The notes beneath the pieces were generated by a model. The model had not been told where the DNA came from and did no database searches. It was given only the letters and a program-made list of their open reading frames with translations. This document shows positions 26,936 through 36,955 of a stretch of DNA of 64,000 nt, piece by piece. Each line of letters begins with the position of its first letter. Position 1 is the first letter of the stretch. A program made the position numbers and the translations under genes. Source of the stretch: Saliterribacillus persicus (GTDB taxonomy: Bacteria > Bacillota > Bacilli > Bacillales > Amphibacillaceae); NCBI RefSeq assembly GCF_003337485.1, contig NZ_QPJJ01000001.1, forward strand, positions 186,001 through 250,000. Direction: 5' to 3'.

Positions 26936-27814
26936 TTAATAATAAGTTTTCAAAAAACCTATTACATCTTCATTTATTTTTACCAAGTAATCTTCTGATG
27001 GAAAATGTCCCATATCATAAGCCTTATATGCTTTTAAATTAGGAATAATTTCTTGAGCACCTTTATTCAATTTTCCTTCAGGGAAAAATATATCCTTCTT
27101 GCCAGTTATAACTAAAGTGGGAGATTGGTAATTTTCTAATTCACTCTTTTCCGTTAGCTTAGGCATATCTTGTTCAAGGCTTACGTATTTGAATACATCA
27201 CCGATAATTTTTTTATCCATTTCTTTCATGCTTCCATCAGACATAATACCAGTAATTTGATTTAGATACTTTTCCTTAGAAGTAGCATTAAACAAAACTA
27301 ATGGAAGTAAAATATCTTTCATCATTTTTAATTTAGAACCTAGTTTTATTCCAGCTGGTGAAACTAATACGGCGCAATCAATTTTCTCTGGCATAAATGT
27401 AGCTAACCTTAAAATGATACCAGCTCCATAGGATGGACCTATAAATGCACTACGTTCCACATTAAAATTATGCATTAATTCCGCTATCCAGTGAGCAAAA
27501 CTATCGTCTTTTGCTGACATTCTATTTTCATCACTGTATCCAGGATGCCCAATCGTGTCTGGTGCATATATTCTGTACTGCCCTATTAATGGTAAAAACC
27601 ACGATAAAGTCATTGGATTTATACAATTTCCGCCTTGGAATATAAAAATAGGTTTTCCTTCAGGAGGCCCTGCTACTAAAACATGCGTTTTACCATAGCT
27701 TGTATCAACATAAATTCGTTCGTACTCAAACTTAAATGCTTCTATGTAATTCTCATAGTGTTCTGAAATTATCTTTTTGCCTTTGTCATTTTTATATATA
27801 GTTTCTTTCTCCAT
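26936..27814 (-). CDS. Alpha/beta-fold hydrolase
   Basis: 292 residues with the canonical order: oxyanion region FIFQGGNCINP, nucleophile elbow GPSYGAG (Ser), catalytic Asp in ITGKKDIFFPEG and His in YDMGHFPSED. Substrate cannot be inferred. It lies about 20 bases downstream of a methyltransferase gene in the same direction, so the two probably form an operon. Confidence 0.82.
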   Translation of the reverse strand: MEKETIYKNDKGKKIISEHYENYIEAFKFEYERIYVDTSYGKTHVLVAGPPEGKPIFIFQGGNCINPMTLSWFLPLIGQYRIYAPDTIGHPGYSDENRMSAKDDSFAHWIAELMHNFNVERSAFIGPSYGAGIILRLATFMPEKIDCAVLVSPAGIKLGSKLKMMKDILLPLVLFNATSKEKYLNQITGIMSDGSMKEMDKKIIGDVFKYVSLEQDMPKLTEKSELENYQSPTLVITGKKDIFFPEGKLNKGAQEIIPNLKAYKAYDMGHFPSEDYLVKINEDVIGFLKTYY

Positions 27815-27834
27815 AAAATCTCATCCTACCTATC

Positions 27835-28617
27835 CTATTCTACTTTTAATTTTATAGCTCGCGTTGCGATAAAAGTTTTAATATAGTTATCTAATATTCT
27901 CTTCCCTCCAAAGTCATCTTCAAAAAAGCCTGATATAAGAAACCCTGCATCAATTTGTCCTTGAATTTGGTCTTCCAAGGTATGGGCATATTCTATTGTT
28001 TGATTTGTTTTAATATAATCTTCAAGTTCATCCTTTTTTAGAAAGTCCAATGTCGATGAAGGAATAGCATTTTTAACATCTAAAATCCCTTTTCGCTCTT
28101 GATTATCATCAAAAATCCATAATAAAGGATTTGTAAAGCCACAAATCAGAATTCCTTTATTCTTTAAAACTCTTGAAACTTCATTCCATACGGGGCGCAC
28201 ATCTTTTACAAATAAGTTAGAAACAGGATTGACAACAATATCATAAGATTCATCGTCAAACTCACTAAGATCTGACATATCTCCTTGCATTGTTTTTAAA
28301 TTTAATCCATCTCTTTTTGCTACCATTTGATCTTGCTCCAATTGCTTTTTAGATATATCAGTTACTGTTACGTCTGCTCCTGCTGCGGCTAAAACTGGTC
28401 CTTGTTGACCTCCACCCGATGCTAAACAAAGAATCTTTACTCCTTTTAAATTTTTAGGAAACCAATCTCTAGGGACTGATTTTTCAGTTGTGACAGTGAT
28501 TTCCCAGTCACCAGCTTTACTTTTATTAATAATTTCAGCACTTACTGATTGAGTGTATCTAGAACCCTCTTCCACTTTTTTATCCCAAGCGATACTGTTC
28601 TGCTTTGAGGTATTCAC
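27835..28617 (-). CDS. Class I SAM-dependent methyltransferase
   Basis: About 260 residues from a GTG at 28617, chosen because AGAGGAGGAAAG lies just upstream; an ATG eight codons earlier would include that site. SAM-binding motif I is ILCLASGGGQQGPVLAAAGADVTV; the acidic end VTDISKKQLEQ and motif VVNPVSNLF follow. It resembles the Bacillus group of small-molecule methyltransferases that begin ..AWDKKVE.GSRYT. Substrate unknown. Followed by an alpha/beta hydrolase. Confidence 0.8.
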   Translation of the reverse strand: MNTSKQNSIAWDKKVEEGSRYTQSVSAEIINKSKAGDWEITVTTEKSVPRDWFPKNLKGVKILCLASGGGQQGPVLAAAGADVTVTDISKKQLEQDQMVAKRDGLNLKTMQGDMSDLSEFDDESYDIVVNPVSNLFVKDVRPVWNEVSRVLKNKGILICGFTNPLLWIFDDNQERKGILDVKNAIPSSTLDFLKKDELEDYIKTNQTIEYAHTLEDQIQGQIDAGFLISGFFEDDFGGKRILDNYIKTFIATRAIKLKVE

Positions 28618-28692
28618 TTTCTTTCCTCCTCTAATAATCATCTACACATATTTCACAAAGAACTCTTATATAAAAATTGACACCATTATTCC

Positions 28693-29160
28693 TCATAATA
28701 TATTCAACAACTGCTTTATCTTATTTAGTTTGTCCTTTTGTTTCTGGGTTGTGATGACGGGTGTTTGTGTGTTATTAATATTGTCATAGGTGAAGATTAT
28801 TGAACCGTCTTCTAAAATAGAGAAAGCATATTCTCCCTTTTGTGTTGTTGATTTATTTTCGTTAAAGAAACCGAATATATATACAGTTCCTGATTTTATT
28901 TTATTCATTGCTTGTTCATTTTCAATATTCTCAACGTGAACCCCTTCCACCAAAGACAATACCTCTTTTATTTTCTTTTTATCTTTTATAACAATATCCG
29001 AATCCTCGGCTGGATGATTATCTATTATTTTTTTAACAACTAACATCTCTCCAAAATTTTTATTTTCAATTTTTATAACTTCTTCATCATCTGTGCAAGC
29101 AGTTAATAAGACACAGATCCACGCGGTTACAAAAAGCTTAAAAATTTGTTTGATGTTTAT
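28693..29160 (-). CDS. Putative lipoprotein whose signal peptide lacks a normal start codon
   Basis: The first ATG in frame is at 29046, giving 117 residues with no signal peptide and only a weak upstream site. Extending the frame upstream to 29160 adds about 38 codons that read INIKQIFKLFVTAW, then ICVLLTAC, a textbook lipoprotein signal with lipobox LTAC. The codon at the expected start is ATA, right after GAGGAGAGGG. Either ATA or ATC is used as start, or an ATG was recently lost. The mature part is a hydrophilic domain of unknown family. Confidence 0.5.
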   Translation of the reverse strand: MNIKQIFKLFVTAWICVLLTACTDDEEVIKIENKNFGEMLVVKKIIDNHPAEDSDIVIKDKKKIKEVLSLVEGVHVENIENEQAMNKIKSGTVYIFGFFNENKSTTQKGEYAFSILEDGSIIFTYDNINNTQTPVITTQKQKDKLNKIKQLLNIL

Positions 29161-29210
29161 ACCCTCTCCTCTCTCGGTATAATTCTAAAAATTCGCTTTT
29201 TCTTTAGCAC

Positions 29211-29774
29211 TTATTCTTCTCGATATCTATCATGCTGTGGACGGAACAAGTCTTCCTCTGCATTTCTTACGATGGAGAAGTGTTCAACATTATAATGTCC
29301 ATGAAGGGTTTCATTGTGATGTTTTATAATTTGTTCCGCACTCAATACTGCACTTTCTTTGGTCGAATGCCCATCGCCTACTAAAGTAACATCTAAACCA
29401 TTAATGGTAGCCGTTCTAACAGCGCTATCGATGCAGTGTTGCGTTTCACATCCCATAATAACGACATGCTCCATCTCTTCAATTTTTAAATAATTTAGAA
29501 GTCCAGTTCCATGAAAGGAATTTGTTGCAGTTTTATCAAATATCTTTGCATTTGGAGGTACCAGTATTTTTTCATGGATTTGAAATCCTTTCCCTTTACC
29601 TTCCGCTACATCCAAATCTCTAACAAAAATTATAGGAACATTCGATTCATTAGCTTTTTCAATTACTAAATTAATTTTGTTGATAAGCTGATCTTTATTG
29701 AAAACAGCACTTTCTTTATGATTCCCTTCTATTAATTCTTGCTGCGCATCAATGACTAATAATGTTTGTTTCAA
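29211..29774 (-). CDS. Isochorismatase-family cysteine hydrolase
   Basis: The preferred start is TTG at 29774 (LKQTLLVIDAQ), with AAAGGAGA seven bases upstream; a reading nine codons longer includes that site. The catalytic Asp is in VIDAQQEL and the nucleophilic Cys in VIMGCETQHCIDSAVRTA, the usual arrangement for nicotinamidase/isochorismatase-like hydrolases. Substrate unknown. It lies 23 bases downstream of an AAA/adenylate-kinase-like gene in the same direction. Confidence 0.82.
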   Translation of the reverse strand: MKQTLLVIDAQQELIEGNHKESAVFNKDQLINKINLVIEKANESNVPIIFVRDLDVAEGKGKGFQIHEKILVPPNAKIFDKTATNSFHGTGLLNYLKIEEMEHVVIMGCETQHCIDSAVRTATINGLDVTLVGDGHSTKESAVLSAEQIIKHHNETLHGHYNVEHFSIVRNAEEDLFRPQHDRYREE

Positions 29775-29797
29775 ATATATTCTCCTTTCAATTTTGT

Positions 29798-30334
29798 TCA
29801 ATTAGAATTCAGATAATTCAATACCAGATTGACTCGCTCGGCTACTGTATAATCTCCTTCAATTCTTAATACAGGACATGGTGCATCTTTCATCCATTGT
29901 TCGTGAAGGGTTTTACTTCTCACTTCCAGACCCGCATCATCATATAAAGATGCCCATTCTAAGAATGTTTTTGATTGTTCGTAGTTGCTACCGCCGGGTA
30001 ATACTCCTTTTCCATACCTCTGAGATTCTCTTTCCTTTAATCTTTCAAGTCTTATATCTTTTGGAATCCATAAAAAAATAAGGAGATCGAAGTAATTCTT
30101 GAAATCATCTCCCCAGCCACAAACAGCACCAGATAAAATCCAATTTTCATATAATAATAAATCATTTTGTAGTAGCTCTCTTCTATCCGGTACAGCTCTT
30201 TGCTCTGTAAACTTTTTTGTCCAAAAGTAATCATCTGTATCAAGGTATGTATGGGGCAATTTTTCAGCTAGTGCAGCACCTAAGGTAGAAGTTCCAGCTC
30301 CAGAAGCACCCATAATATGTATTTTTCTTTTCAT
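29798..30334 (-). CDS. P-loop NTPase, adenylate/shikimate kinase-like
   Basis: 178 residues with Walker A GASGAGTST at residues 9-17, a LDTDDYFW substrate-loop segment and a lid region RLKERESQRYGKG. The family includes topology-modulation-type small kinases of unknown substrate. Start has GGGGAG upstream. Probably co-transcribed with the isochorismatase-like gene. Confidence 0.75.
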   Translation of the reverse strand: MKRKIHIMGASGAGTSTLGAALAEKLPHTYLDTDDYFWTKKFTEQRAVPDRRELLQNDLLLYENWILSGAVCGWGDDFKNYFDLLIFLWIPKDIRLERLKERESQRYGKGVLPGGSNYEQSKTFLEWASLYDDAGLEVRSKTLHEQWMKDAPCPVLRIEGDYTVAERVNLVLNYLNSN

Positions 30335-30470
30335 TATTTAACTCCCCTCACAGCATATTACATTTTTAGGTGATAATGACGATAAATGCCTATTCCTATT
30401 AATTCAATTTCATTTCATGAAACTCCTGTTTTTGTATCCACATTATTTAGGAATTGGATTTCGGTTTTTT

Positions 30471-30500
30471 GGTGCCTGTCACCTGTCGATTAATCTTTAT
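30471..30500 (+). repeat. REP element copy 2 (+)
   Basis: GGTGCCTGTCACCTGTCGAT with the TTAATCTTTA tail. The tail runs into an AATCTTTATTAAAGATT inverted repeat. It stands in the 584-base gap between the P-loop gene and the rhamnogalacturonan lyase. Confidence 0.85.
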
Positions 30501-30778
30501 TAAAGATTGGTTATCTAGTTTTCTGAATTCGTATCTAGCTTTGGCGTCATGGTATCTAGTATTACTGAGTAGAGAAGCAGTCTCATCAACCTCCCACTCT
30601 CTCCCCTAAAACAAATCCACAAATATCAGAGTTGTTTGTTCAATTTTCGGAGATTTTATTGACGAACGCGCTTATCCTCATTAAGCTTGCATTACTCAGA
30701 TGGAAATTTCACAAAATTGCCACAACACAAAGCCCTAGCCACGCTTATATGCACAACTAAAAATTTTTTAAAACTAAA

Positions 30779-30792
30779 TGTAAGCGCTATCA
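30779..30792 (+). promoter_or_regulatory. Perfect cre site upstream of the rhamnogalacturonan lyase
   Basis: TGTAAGCGCTATCA fits the CcpA consensus TGWAANCGNTNWCA at all defined positions. It sits about 140 bases before the lyase start, so catabolite repression of pectin degradation is likely. The rest of the gap 30501-30778 shows no gene. Confidence 0.7.
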
Positions 30793-30838
30793 TACTATAG
30801 AACCAAGTCTAAGGGTCTGACTTCTATTTAAGGAGGTG

Positions 30839-30883
30839 ATGCAAAAGATACGCGAGATCCCGGACATCCTAGAGGCTACATAA
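30839..30883 (+). CDS. Possible 14-codon leader peptide
   Basis: ATG at 30839 follows TTTAAGGAGGTG and reads MQKIREIPDILEAT before a TAA. The Shine-Dalgarno match is excellent but its spacing is very short. It lies between the cre site and the lyase gene. It may be a leader peptide or only a second ribosome-binding sequence. Confidence 0.2.
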   Translation: MQKIREIPDILEAT

Positions 30884-30921
30884 AAAAACTAGATCAAAAT
30901 AATAGGAGGTTTTTGCATTTG

Positions 30922-33843
30922 ATGAAGAAGGTTTCTGTATTTCTAATTGCCGTATTATTAGTTAGTCTATTACCAGCTTATTCCCCATCACAGGTTCAGG
31001 CAGAAACAGATGACAGTTATTTATTTGATTTTGGCTCAGAAAGTAGTCCGGTAGCAGATGGCTATACACAAGTTTCTAACACCCTAATTTACGACGCAGA
31101 AAGAGGATATGGTTTAAGCAATGAAGTGGATAATCGTGACCGAGGTGAACCCGATAATTTAAGAAGAGACTTCACTAACGGGGCAGATTACTCCTTTACC
31201 GTTGACGTTCCAAACGGAGACTACTTCGTTCGCATTATTGCTGGCGACGATATTGCCTTTAACAGAACCAGCTTCGCGATTAACGGCGAGAGCGAGGGAA
31301 GTATTTCCTCTGGGGCTGGAGAATACGCAGAGCTTAACACTAATTTGACCGTAAGCGATGAACAAATCGTAATCGATATCGGAAACAACGGACGGATTAA
31401 TGCATTAGAAATTATCCCGATGACTAAAATTGAGAGCCTAGCTGTTGACACTGTTACTTACTCAGCAGACAGTGTAGTAGAATTGTCCTGGGACGCTGAC
31501 GACGCGTCTAGTCATTATAATATTTACCGTAAAAATGAATCCGATGAATCCTTTGAGAAGATCGATGAAACAACAGATGCAACCTACACCGACACGAGCG
31601 TAGAACTCGGATTTTCCTATACCTACGCTGTAACACTCGTGCATTCCTCAGGTATCGAATCAGAAAATAGCAATGAGGTAACCGCACAAATTTTTAATGA
31701 AGAAATAGAAGTACCATCAGCACCCGCAGGCGTAGCTGTAAACGACGCAACACTTGATAACGTCACGTTAAATTGGGAAACAACAGATGGTGCCATACAA
31801 TACTATATTTACCGTGCCAATCACAACCCAGCAGACTACCCAGAAGGTGCAGTGACCTTTGAAAAAATCGCAACAACCACTGAAGCAAGCTTTACAGACG
31901 ATTCGATTTTGACCTATAACCCCTACTATTATCAGGTACGCGCGGTTAACGAAGGCGGGATTTCAGAAGCTTCTGAGGTTGCAGAATCTCCCGTAACAGA
32001 AGTTCGCAAACGTCAAATGGAACAACTGGACCGTGCTTTAGTAGCAGTGCAATCAGAGGATGGCGTTTACGTAGGATGGAAGATGCTTGGAACGGATCCG
32101 AAAGAGGTGAAATTCAATGTTTTCCGTGATGGGAAAAAGGTGAATAAGAAGCCGATTGAGGACAGCACCAATATTTTCGATGAGAATGGAACGATAGATT
32201 CGAAATATCAAGTGAAGATCATTAAAGGAAGTGGCGATAAAATAACAGAGGAAGTGGATGTTTGGAGCGAAGATTATTTAAGTGTCACACTAGACAAACC
32301 TGAGGGTGGCACCACACCAGACGGAGTAGATTACGCCTATAGCGCAAATGATGCAAGTGTTGGGGATCTTGACGGGGATGGTGAATATGAGATCATTTTA
32401 AAATGGGACCCATCGAACTCGAAGGATAACTCCCGATCAGGTTATACAGGTAATGTTTATTTAGATGCCTACAAGCTAGATGGAACGAAATTATGGCGCC
32501 TTGACCTTGGTAAAAATATTCGTGCGGGTGCCCACTATACGCAGTTCCTTGTCTATGATTTTGATGGCAATGGAAAATCAGAAGTCGTTTTAAAAACAGC
32601 AGACGGTACGGTTGATGGACAAGGAGATGTCATTGGTGATGCCGAAGCTGACTGGCGTAATGATGGTGGTTATATTTTAGATGGACCTGAATATTTAACC
32701 GTTTTTGAAGGCGAAACAGGAAAAGAATTGACAACAACAGACTATACACCTGCAAGAGGAAATGTTAGTGACTGGGGTGATGGTTATGGTAACCGCGTTG
32801 ATAGATTCCTAGCTGGAGTAGCTTATCTCGACGGGGAGCGCCCAAGCATTGTCATGGCTCGCGGCTATTATACGAGATCTGTACTAGCTGCCTATAACTT
32901 CCGTGATGGCGAGCTAACAGAGGAATGGGTATTTGATAGTGATGACGAAGGAAATGAAGGCTATGCAGGACAAGGAAATCACAGTCTATCTGTAGCTGAC
33001 GTAGATGAAGATGGCAATGATGAGATCATTTACGGTGCGATGGTCGTAGATGATGACGGAAGCGGTCTATACACAACTGGATGGGGACATGGTGACGCAC
33101 TTCACGTCAGCGATTTTGATCCGAACCGTCCAGGACTAGAAATTTTCCAACCACACGAAGACGCATCGATCCCAATAGGCTACGGGATTCGTGACGCGGC
33201 AACTGGTGAGAAAATAGCCGGTGTCGATATCAGCAGTGACGTAGGACGTGGTCTGATCGCTGACATTGATCCACGTTACGAGGGTGCTGAATTCTGGACT
33301 TCTTCAGCATGGGACGGAAGCTCTGGAAACGGGCTACATGCTGTAGATGGCGAATTAATTTCACAATCTATTCCACAATCGGTCAACCATGCGGTTTGGT
33401 GGGACGGCGATTTAGGTCGAGAGATTCTTGATCATACGTTTGATCAAGACAATGACCCGCACGGCGTTGGACGTATTGACAAGTGGGATTACGAAAACGG
33501 TGAGCTAGTTAATCTACTAACACCGGAAGGCACACGTACAAGCAACTGGACAAAAGGGAATCCATCACTTCAAGCAGATATCTATGGGGACTGGCGTGAA
33601 GAAGTAATCTGGCCATCTAGTGATAGTGAAGAGCTTAGAATCTACACGACAACAGACGTAACTGAAGAAAAAATTCACACATTGATGCACGACCCAGTTT
33701 ACCGACTATCTGTAGCCTGGCAAAATGTTGGCTATAATCAGCCACCACACACAGGATTTTTCCTTGGCTATGACATGGACGAAGCACCAAGACCAGCAAT
33801 AGAAACCGGAGACAAACTATTCGGACCAGACAAAAATAGATAA
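30922..33843 (+). CDS. Secreted rhamnogalacturonan lyase, PL11 (YesW/YesX-like)
   Basis: About 973 residues. Signal peptide 1-29 (cleaved near VQA-ET), an N-terminal carbohydrate-binding beta-sandwich (YLFDFGSESSPVADGYTQV), two fibronectin type III domains (about 175-355) and the eight-bladed PL11 lyase (from RQMEQLDRALVAVQSEDGVYVGW), rich in D-x-D-x-D-G calcium loops such as DLDGDGEYE and DFDGNGKSE. It cleaves the rhamnose-galacturonate backbone of pectin outside the cell. The start is ATG at 30922; TTG at 30919 has better spacing to AGGAGG. Unlike the two starch/glucan enzymes it has no LPxTG anchor. The last 150 bases are strikingly A+C-rich next to a REP. Confidence 0.88.
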   Translation: MKKVSVFLIAVLLVSLLPAYSPSQVQAETDDSYLFDFGSESSPVADGYTQVSNTLIYDAERGYGLSNEVDNRDRGEPDNLRRDFTNGADYSFTVDVPNGDYFVRIIAGDDIAFNRTSFAINGESEGSISSGAGEYAELNTNLTVSDEQIVIDIGNNGRINALEIIPMTKIESLAVDTVTYSADSVVELSWDADDASSHYNIYRKNESDESFEKIDETTDATYTDTSVELGFSYTYAVTLVHSSGIESENSNEVTAQIFNEEIEVPSAPAGVAVNDATLDNVTLNWETTDGAIQYYIYRANHNPADYPEGAVTFEKIATTTEASFTDDSILTYNPYYYQVRAVNEGGISEASEVAESPVTEVRKRQMEQLDRALVAVQSEDGVYVGWKMLGTDPKEVKFNVFRDGKKVNKKPIEDSTNIFDENGTIDSKYQVKIIKGSGDKITEEVDVWSEDYLSVTLDKPEGGTTPDGVDYAYSANDASVGDLDGDGEYEIILKWDPSNSKDNSRSGYTGNVYLDAYKLDGTKLWRLDLGKNIRAGAHYTQFLVYDFDGNGKSEVVLKTADGTVDGQGDVIGDAEADWRNDGGYILDGPEYLTVFEGETGKELTTTDYTPARGNVSDWGDGYGNRVDRFLAGVAYLDGERPSIVMARGYYTRSVLAAYNFRDGELTEEWVFDSDDEGNEGYAGQGNHSLSVADVDEDGNDEIIYGAMVVDDDGSGLYTTGWGHGDALHVSDFDPNRPGLEIFQPHEDASIPIGYGIRDAATGEKIAGVDISSDVGRGLIADIDPRYEGAEFWTSSAWDGSSGNGLHAVDGELISQSIPQSVNHAVWWDGDLGREILDHTFDQDNDPHGVGRIDKWDYENGELVNLLTPEGTRTSNWTKGNPSLQADIYGDWREEVIWPSSDSEELRIYTTTDVTEEKIHTLMHDPVYRLSVAWQNVGYNQPPHTGFFLGYDMDEAPRPAIETGDKLFGPDKNR

Positions 33844-33848
33844 TTGGA

Positions 33849-33880
33849 AAGGACGAGCCCTCGGGCTCGTCCTTTTTAGT
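33849..33880 (+). terminator. Terminator of the lyase gene
   Basis: Perfect 11-base stem AGGACGAGCCC / GGGCTCGTCCT with a two-base centre, followed by TTTTT, eight bases after the stop. Confidence 0.92.
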
Positions 33881-33884
33881 GAAT

Positions 33885-33914
33885 GGTGCCTGGCACCTGT
33901 CGATTAATCTTTAT
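33885..33914 (+). repeat. REP element copy 3 (+)
   Basis: GGTGCCTGGCACCTGTCGAT plus TAATCTTTAT. It lies between the lyase terminator and the end of the convergent pntB gene. Confidence 0.85.
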
Positions 33915-33949
33915 TTCTAGGTCACTTTTCATATTAACAGTTTACTTTT

Positions 33950-35356
33950 TTATATCGAATGCAATATTGCCTCTGTCGTTGTTTTCGCATCCCCAAAACA
34001 CATACTGGAATTTTCTTTAAAGAACAGCGGATTTTGCACTCCAGCATAACCTACTCCCATAGAGCGTTTCATCACCACGACATTTTTTGCTTTCCATACT
34101 TCAAGAACAGGCATGCCAGCAATTGGACCAGTTGGGTCATCTTGTGCCGCTGGATTTACCGTGTCATTTGCACCGATAACAAGTACAGTATCTGTTTCAG
34201 GAAAGTCCTCATTGATTTCATCCATTTCCAACACAATGTCGTAAGGCACCTTCGCTTCAGCTAAAAGCACATTCATATGGCCTGGTAAACGACCAGCAAC
34301 TGGATGTATCGCAAAACGCACATCGATTCCCTGGTCACGAAGTTTTTTCGTCATTTCTGCAATCGGATATTGTGCTTGAGCCACAGCCATTCCGTAGCCT
34401 GGTGTAATAATAACAGAGCGTGATTGTTTTAACATTTCTCCTACATCTTCTGCAAAAATCTCACGGTGCTCACCCACTTCTCCATCAGATGTTGCACTTG
34501 CTCCTTGATCACCAAACCCACCAGCAATGACAGCGACGATGGATCTGTTCATTCCTTTACACATCACATAGGATAGAATCCAACCAGAAGAACCTACTAA
34601 AGCTCCAGTAATAATTAACAGGTCATTCGTTAGCATGAATCCTGTCGCTGCAGCAGCCCATCCAGATAGAGAGTTCAACACCGAGATAACAACTGGCATA
34701 TCTGCTCCACCGATTGACATAACCATTTGCCATCCAAGATACAGAGCGATCGCTGTCATGATGCTAAGATAAATCATTGCGTTTAGAGAGCTTCCCTCGA
34801 TAATAAATAAAGCTATAAGAACAATAGATGCAATTAGGAGTATGGCATTTACCGCTCCCTTGAATGGATAAGAAAGAAGTTTCGAACCAATCATTCCATG
34901 CAATTTACCAAAAGCAACAATGGAGCCCGTAAAGGTGATGGCACCAATAAGAGCACCAAGGGATATTTCTATTAATTCAATATTTAAATGAACATCACGT
35001 ACAGGATCATGTGTAAATATTTTAATGAAACTATTAAAACCAACTAACACAGCAGCTAGACCAACAAAACTGTTTAAAATCGCAATAAGTTGTGGCATTT
35101 CGGTCATTTTAACCTTTTTCGCTACAACAATTCCAATCAAAGCACCAAGCGCCACCGCTACTACAATATAGATCCATGCTTCCATATCAAGCTCTATACT
35201 TAAAACAGTAGCCACGATTGCTATGGCCATACCTACAATACCAATTATGTTCCCATTTTTAGCAGTTTCTTGTTTAGATAGACCAGCTAAGCTTAGGATA
35301 AATAGGACACCTGCAATGATATACGCTACAGTAACTAAACCTTGAGACATCTCCAT
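33950..35356 (-). CDS. pntB: NAD(P) transhydrogenase subunit beta
   Basis: 468 residues. Nine or so membrane helices (domain II) are followed by the NADP(H)-binding domain III with ..[13 protein letters not shown].., [36 protein letters not shown] and [14 protein letters not shown], all typical of PntB. Together with PntA it couples hydride transfer between NADH and NADP+ to proton flow across the membrane. Only three bases separate it from pntA. Confidence 0.95.
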   Translation of the reverse strand: MEMSQGLVTVAYIIAGVLFILSLAGLSKQETAKNGNIIGIVGMAIAIVATVLSIELDMEAWIYIVVAVALGALIGIVVAKKVKMTEMPQLIAILNSFVGLAAVLVGFNSFIKIFTHDPVRDVHLNIELIEISLGALIGAITFTGSIVAFGKLHGMIGSKLLSYPFKGAVNAILLIASIVLIALFIIEGSSLNAMIYLSIMTAIALYLGWQMVMSIGGADMPVVISVLNSLSGWAAAATGFMLTNDLLIITGALVGSSGWILSYVMCKGMNRSIVAVIAGGFGDQGASATSDGEVGEHREIFAEDVGEMLKQSRSVIITPGYGMAVAQAQYPIAEMTKKLRDQGIDVRFAIHPVAGRLPGHMNVLLAEAKVPYDIVLEMDEINEDFPETDTVLVIGANDTVNPAAQDDPTGPIAGMPVLEVWKAKNVVVMKRSMGVGYAGVQNPLFFKENSSMCFGDAKTTTEAILHSI

Positions 35357-35359
35357 CCC

Positions 35360-36907
35360 TTACACCTCCTGATCCTTTCTAAACATATTTAACATACGGT
35401 GCGTTATCATAAATCCACCAAATATATTAATAGATGCTATTAAAATACCAATAAAAGATAAAATTTTCACTGCTAGAATATCACTATTAATTTGTAAAAT
35501 TGCACCCACGACAATAATACCTGAGATCGCATTTGTAACGGACATGAGTGGGGTATGCAAGGCACTTGTCACCTTCCAAATCACGTAATAACCAACAACA
35601 ATAGCTAATGCAAAAACTGTAAAGTGAGATAAAAACTCTGGTGGTGATACTTGCCCTATCCAACCGAATAAAAGAATGGCAGCTATGCCGAACATATATT
35701 TCAAGCCAGAGCGATTTTTTGTTTCTTTTGTAATTGGTTCTGTTTTAGCTTTACTGTCTTCCTTTTTCACAGGAGCTGCTGAGACACTAATTTCAGGTGG
35801 TGGAAAAGTTACTTTCCCTTCACGCGTAACTGCCATGTTCCTTAATATCACATCATCAAAATCAATATCGATATTTCCATCCTTTTCTTTACACAGCAAT
35901 TTTGTTAAATTAACCAAGTTTGTTGCATACATATCGGATGCTTGTGCTGGCATGCGACCCGGAAGATCGGTATATCCAATTATTTTCACTCCTGAGTCTG
36001 TGACAGTGAGTTCGTTTGGAACCGTGTATTCACAGTTACCACCTGTTAGAGCAGCCATATCAACGATTACTGATCCAGGCTTCATGCTATCAACCATCTC
36101 TTTGGTAATAAGCTTTGGAGCCGGCATCCCTTGAATCAGTGCAGTTGTTATGATGATATCTACTTCTTTTGCTTGTTCTGCTATTAAATCCATCTCTGCT
36201 TTAATAAAAGCCTCAGACATTTCCTTTGCATATCCAGAAGCGGTTGTTCCATCTTCCTCGATGGCCACACTTAAAAATTCTCCACCCATCGATTCAACTT
36301 GTTCTGCCACTTCAGCACGTGCATCAAATGCTCGAACAATTGCTCCAAGCGAACGCCCTGTACCAATTGCAGCTAACCCAGCTACACCAGCACCAATGAC
36401 AAATATTTTTGCTGGAGGTACTTTACCCGCAGCGGTTATTTGGCCATTTAGAAAGCGACCAAAAGCATGTGTCGCCTCCATAACCGCTCGATATCCTCCA
36501 ATGTTGGCCATCGAAGACAAGACATCAACAGATTGCGCCCGTGAAATCCTTGGCACCATATCCATTGCTAATACATTGATTCTTTTCTCCGTAAGATGCT
36601 TGATTAGCTCACTATTTTGACGCGGAAAAATAAAACTAACTAACGTTGCGCCCTCATTCATCTTCACTATTTCTTCCTCGTTTGGCGGATTTATTTTAAA
36701 AATGATGTCAGATTGCCAAACGTCAGTAGTGCTTGCGTTGATTGCTCCTGCCTTTAGGTATTGCTCATCTGTAAAGCTAGCTTCTTCACCAGCTCCAGCT
36801 TCAACAGAAATATCAAAGCCGAATTTCTTTAGTTGTTCAACTGTTTTAGGAATTGCAGCAACCCGGGTTTCACCGGGGTAGCTTTCCTTCGGTATCCCTA
36901 TTCTCAT
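35360..36907 (-). CDS. pntA: NAD(P) transhydrogenase subunit alpha
   Basis: 515 residues from ATG at 36907 ([14 protein letters not shown] seven bases upstream). Residues 1-370 form the alanine-dehydrogenase-like NAD(H)-binding domain I ([50 protein letters not shown]). A linker rich in Lys/Glu is followed by four membrane helices (about 405-500). This is the fused single-chain alpha form, as in E. coli, not the split PntAA/PntAB form. First gene of the operon with pntB; a CRP/FNR-type palindrome lies 31 bases upstream. Confidence 0.95.
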   Translation of the reverse strand: MRIGIPKESYPGETRVAAIPKTVEQLKKFGFDISVEAGAGEEASFTDEQYLKAGAINASTTDVWQSDIIFKINPPNEEEIVKMNEGATLVSFIFPRQNSELIKHLTEKRINVLAMDMVPRISRAQSVDVLSSMANIGGYRAVMEATHAFGRFLNGQITAAGKVPPAKIFVIGAGVAGLAAIGTGRSLGAIVRAFDARAEVAEQVESMGGEFLSVAIEEDGTTASGYAKEMSEAFIKAEMDLIAEQAKEVDIIITTALIQGMPAPKLITKEMVDSMKPGSVIVDMAALTGGNCEYTVPNELTVTDSGVKIIGYTDLPGRMPAQASDMYATNLVNLTKLLCKEKDGNIDIDFDDVILRNMAVTREGKVTFPPPEISVSAAPVKKEDSKAKTEPITKETKNRSGLKYMFGIAAILLFGWIGQVSPPEFLSHFTVFALAIVVGYYVIWKVTSALHTPLMSVTNAISGIIVVGAILQINSDILAVKILSFIGILIASINIFGGFMITHRMLNMFRKDQEV

Positions 36908-36937
36908 CAAAATGCTCCTTCCTCGCTCTGTTTTTCA

Positions 36938-36953
36938 TGTGAAGTATTTCACA
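36938..36953 (-). promoter_or_regulatory. Perfect CRP/FNR-type box upstream of pntAB
   Basis: TGTGAAGTATTTCACA is exactly TGTGA-N6-TCACA, the Bacillus Fnr/CRP palindrome, and is extended by CA/TG on both sides. Its closeness to the start codon and to a TATACA-like -10 (minus strand, 36959-36966 region) suggests repression or class-II control. Confidence 0.65.
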
Positions 36954-36955
36954 TG

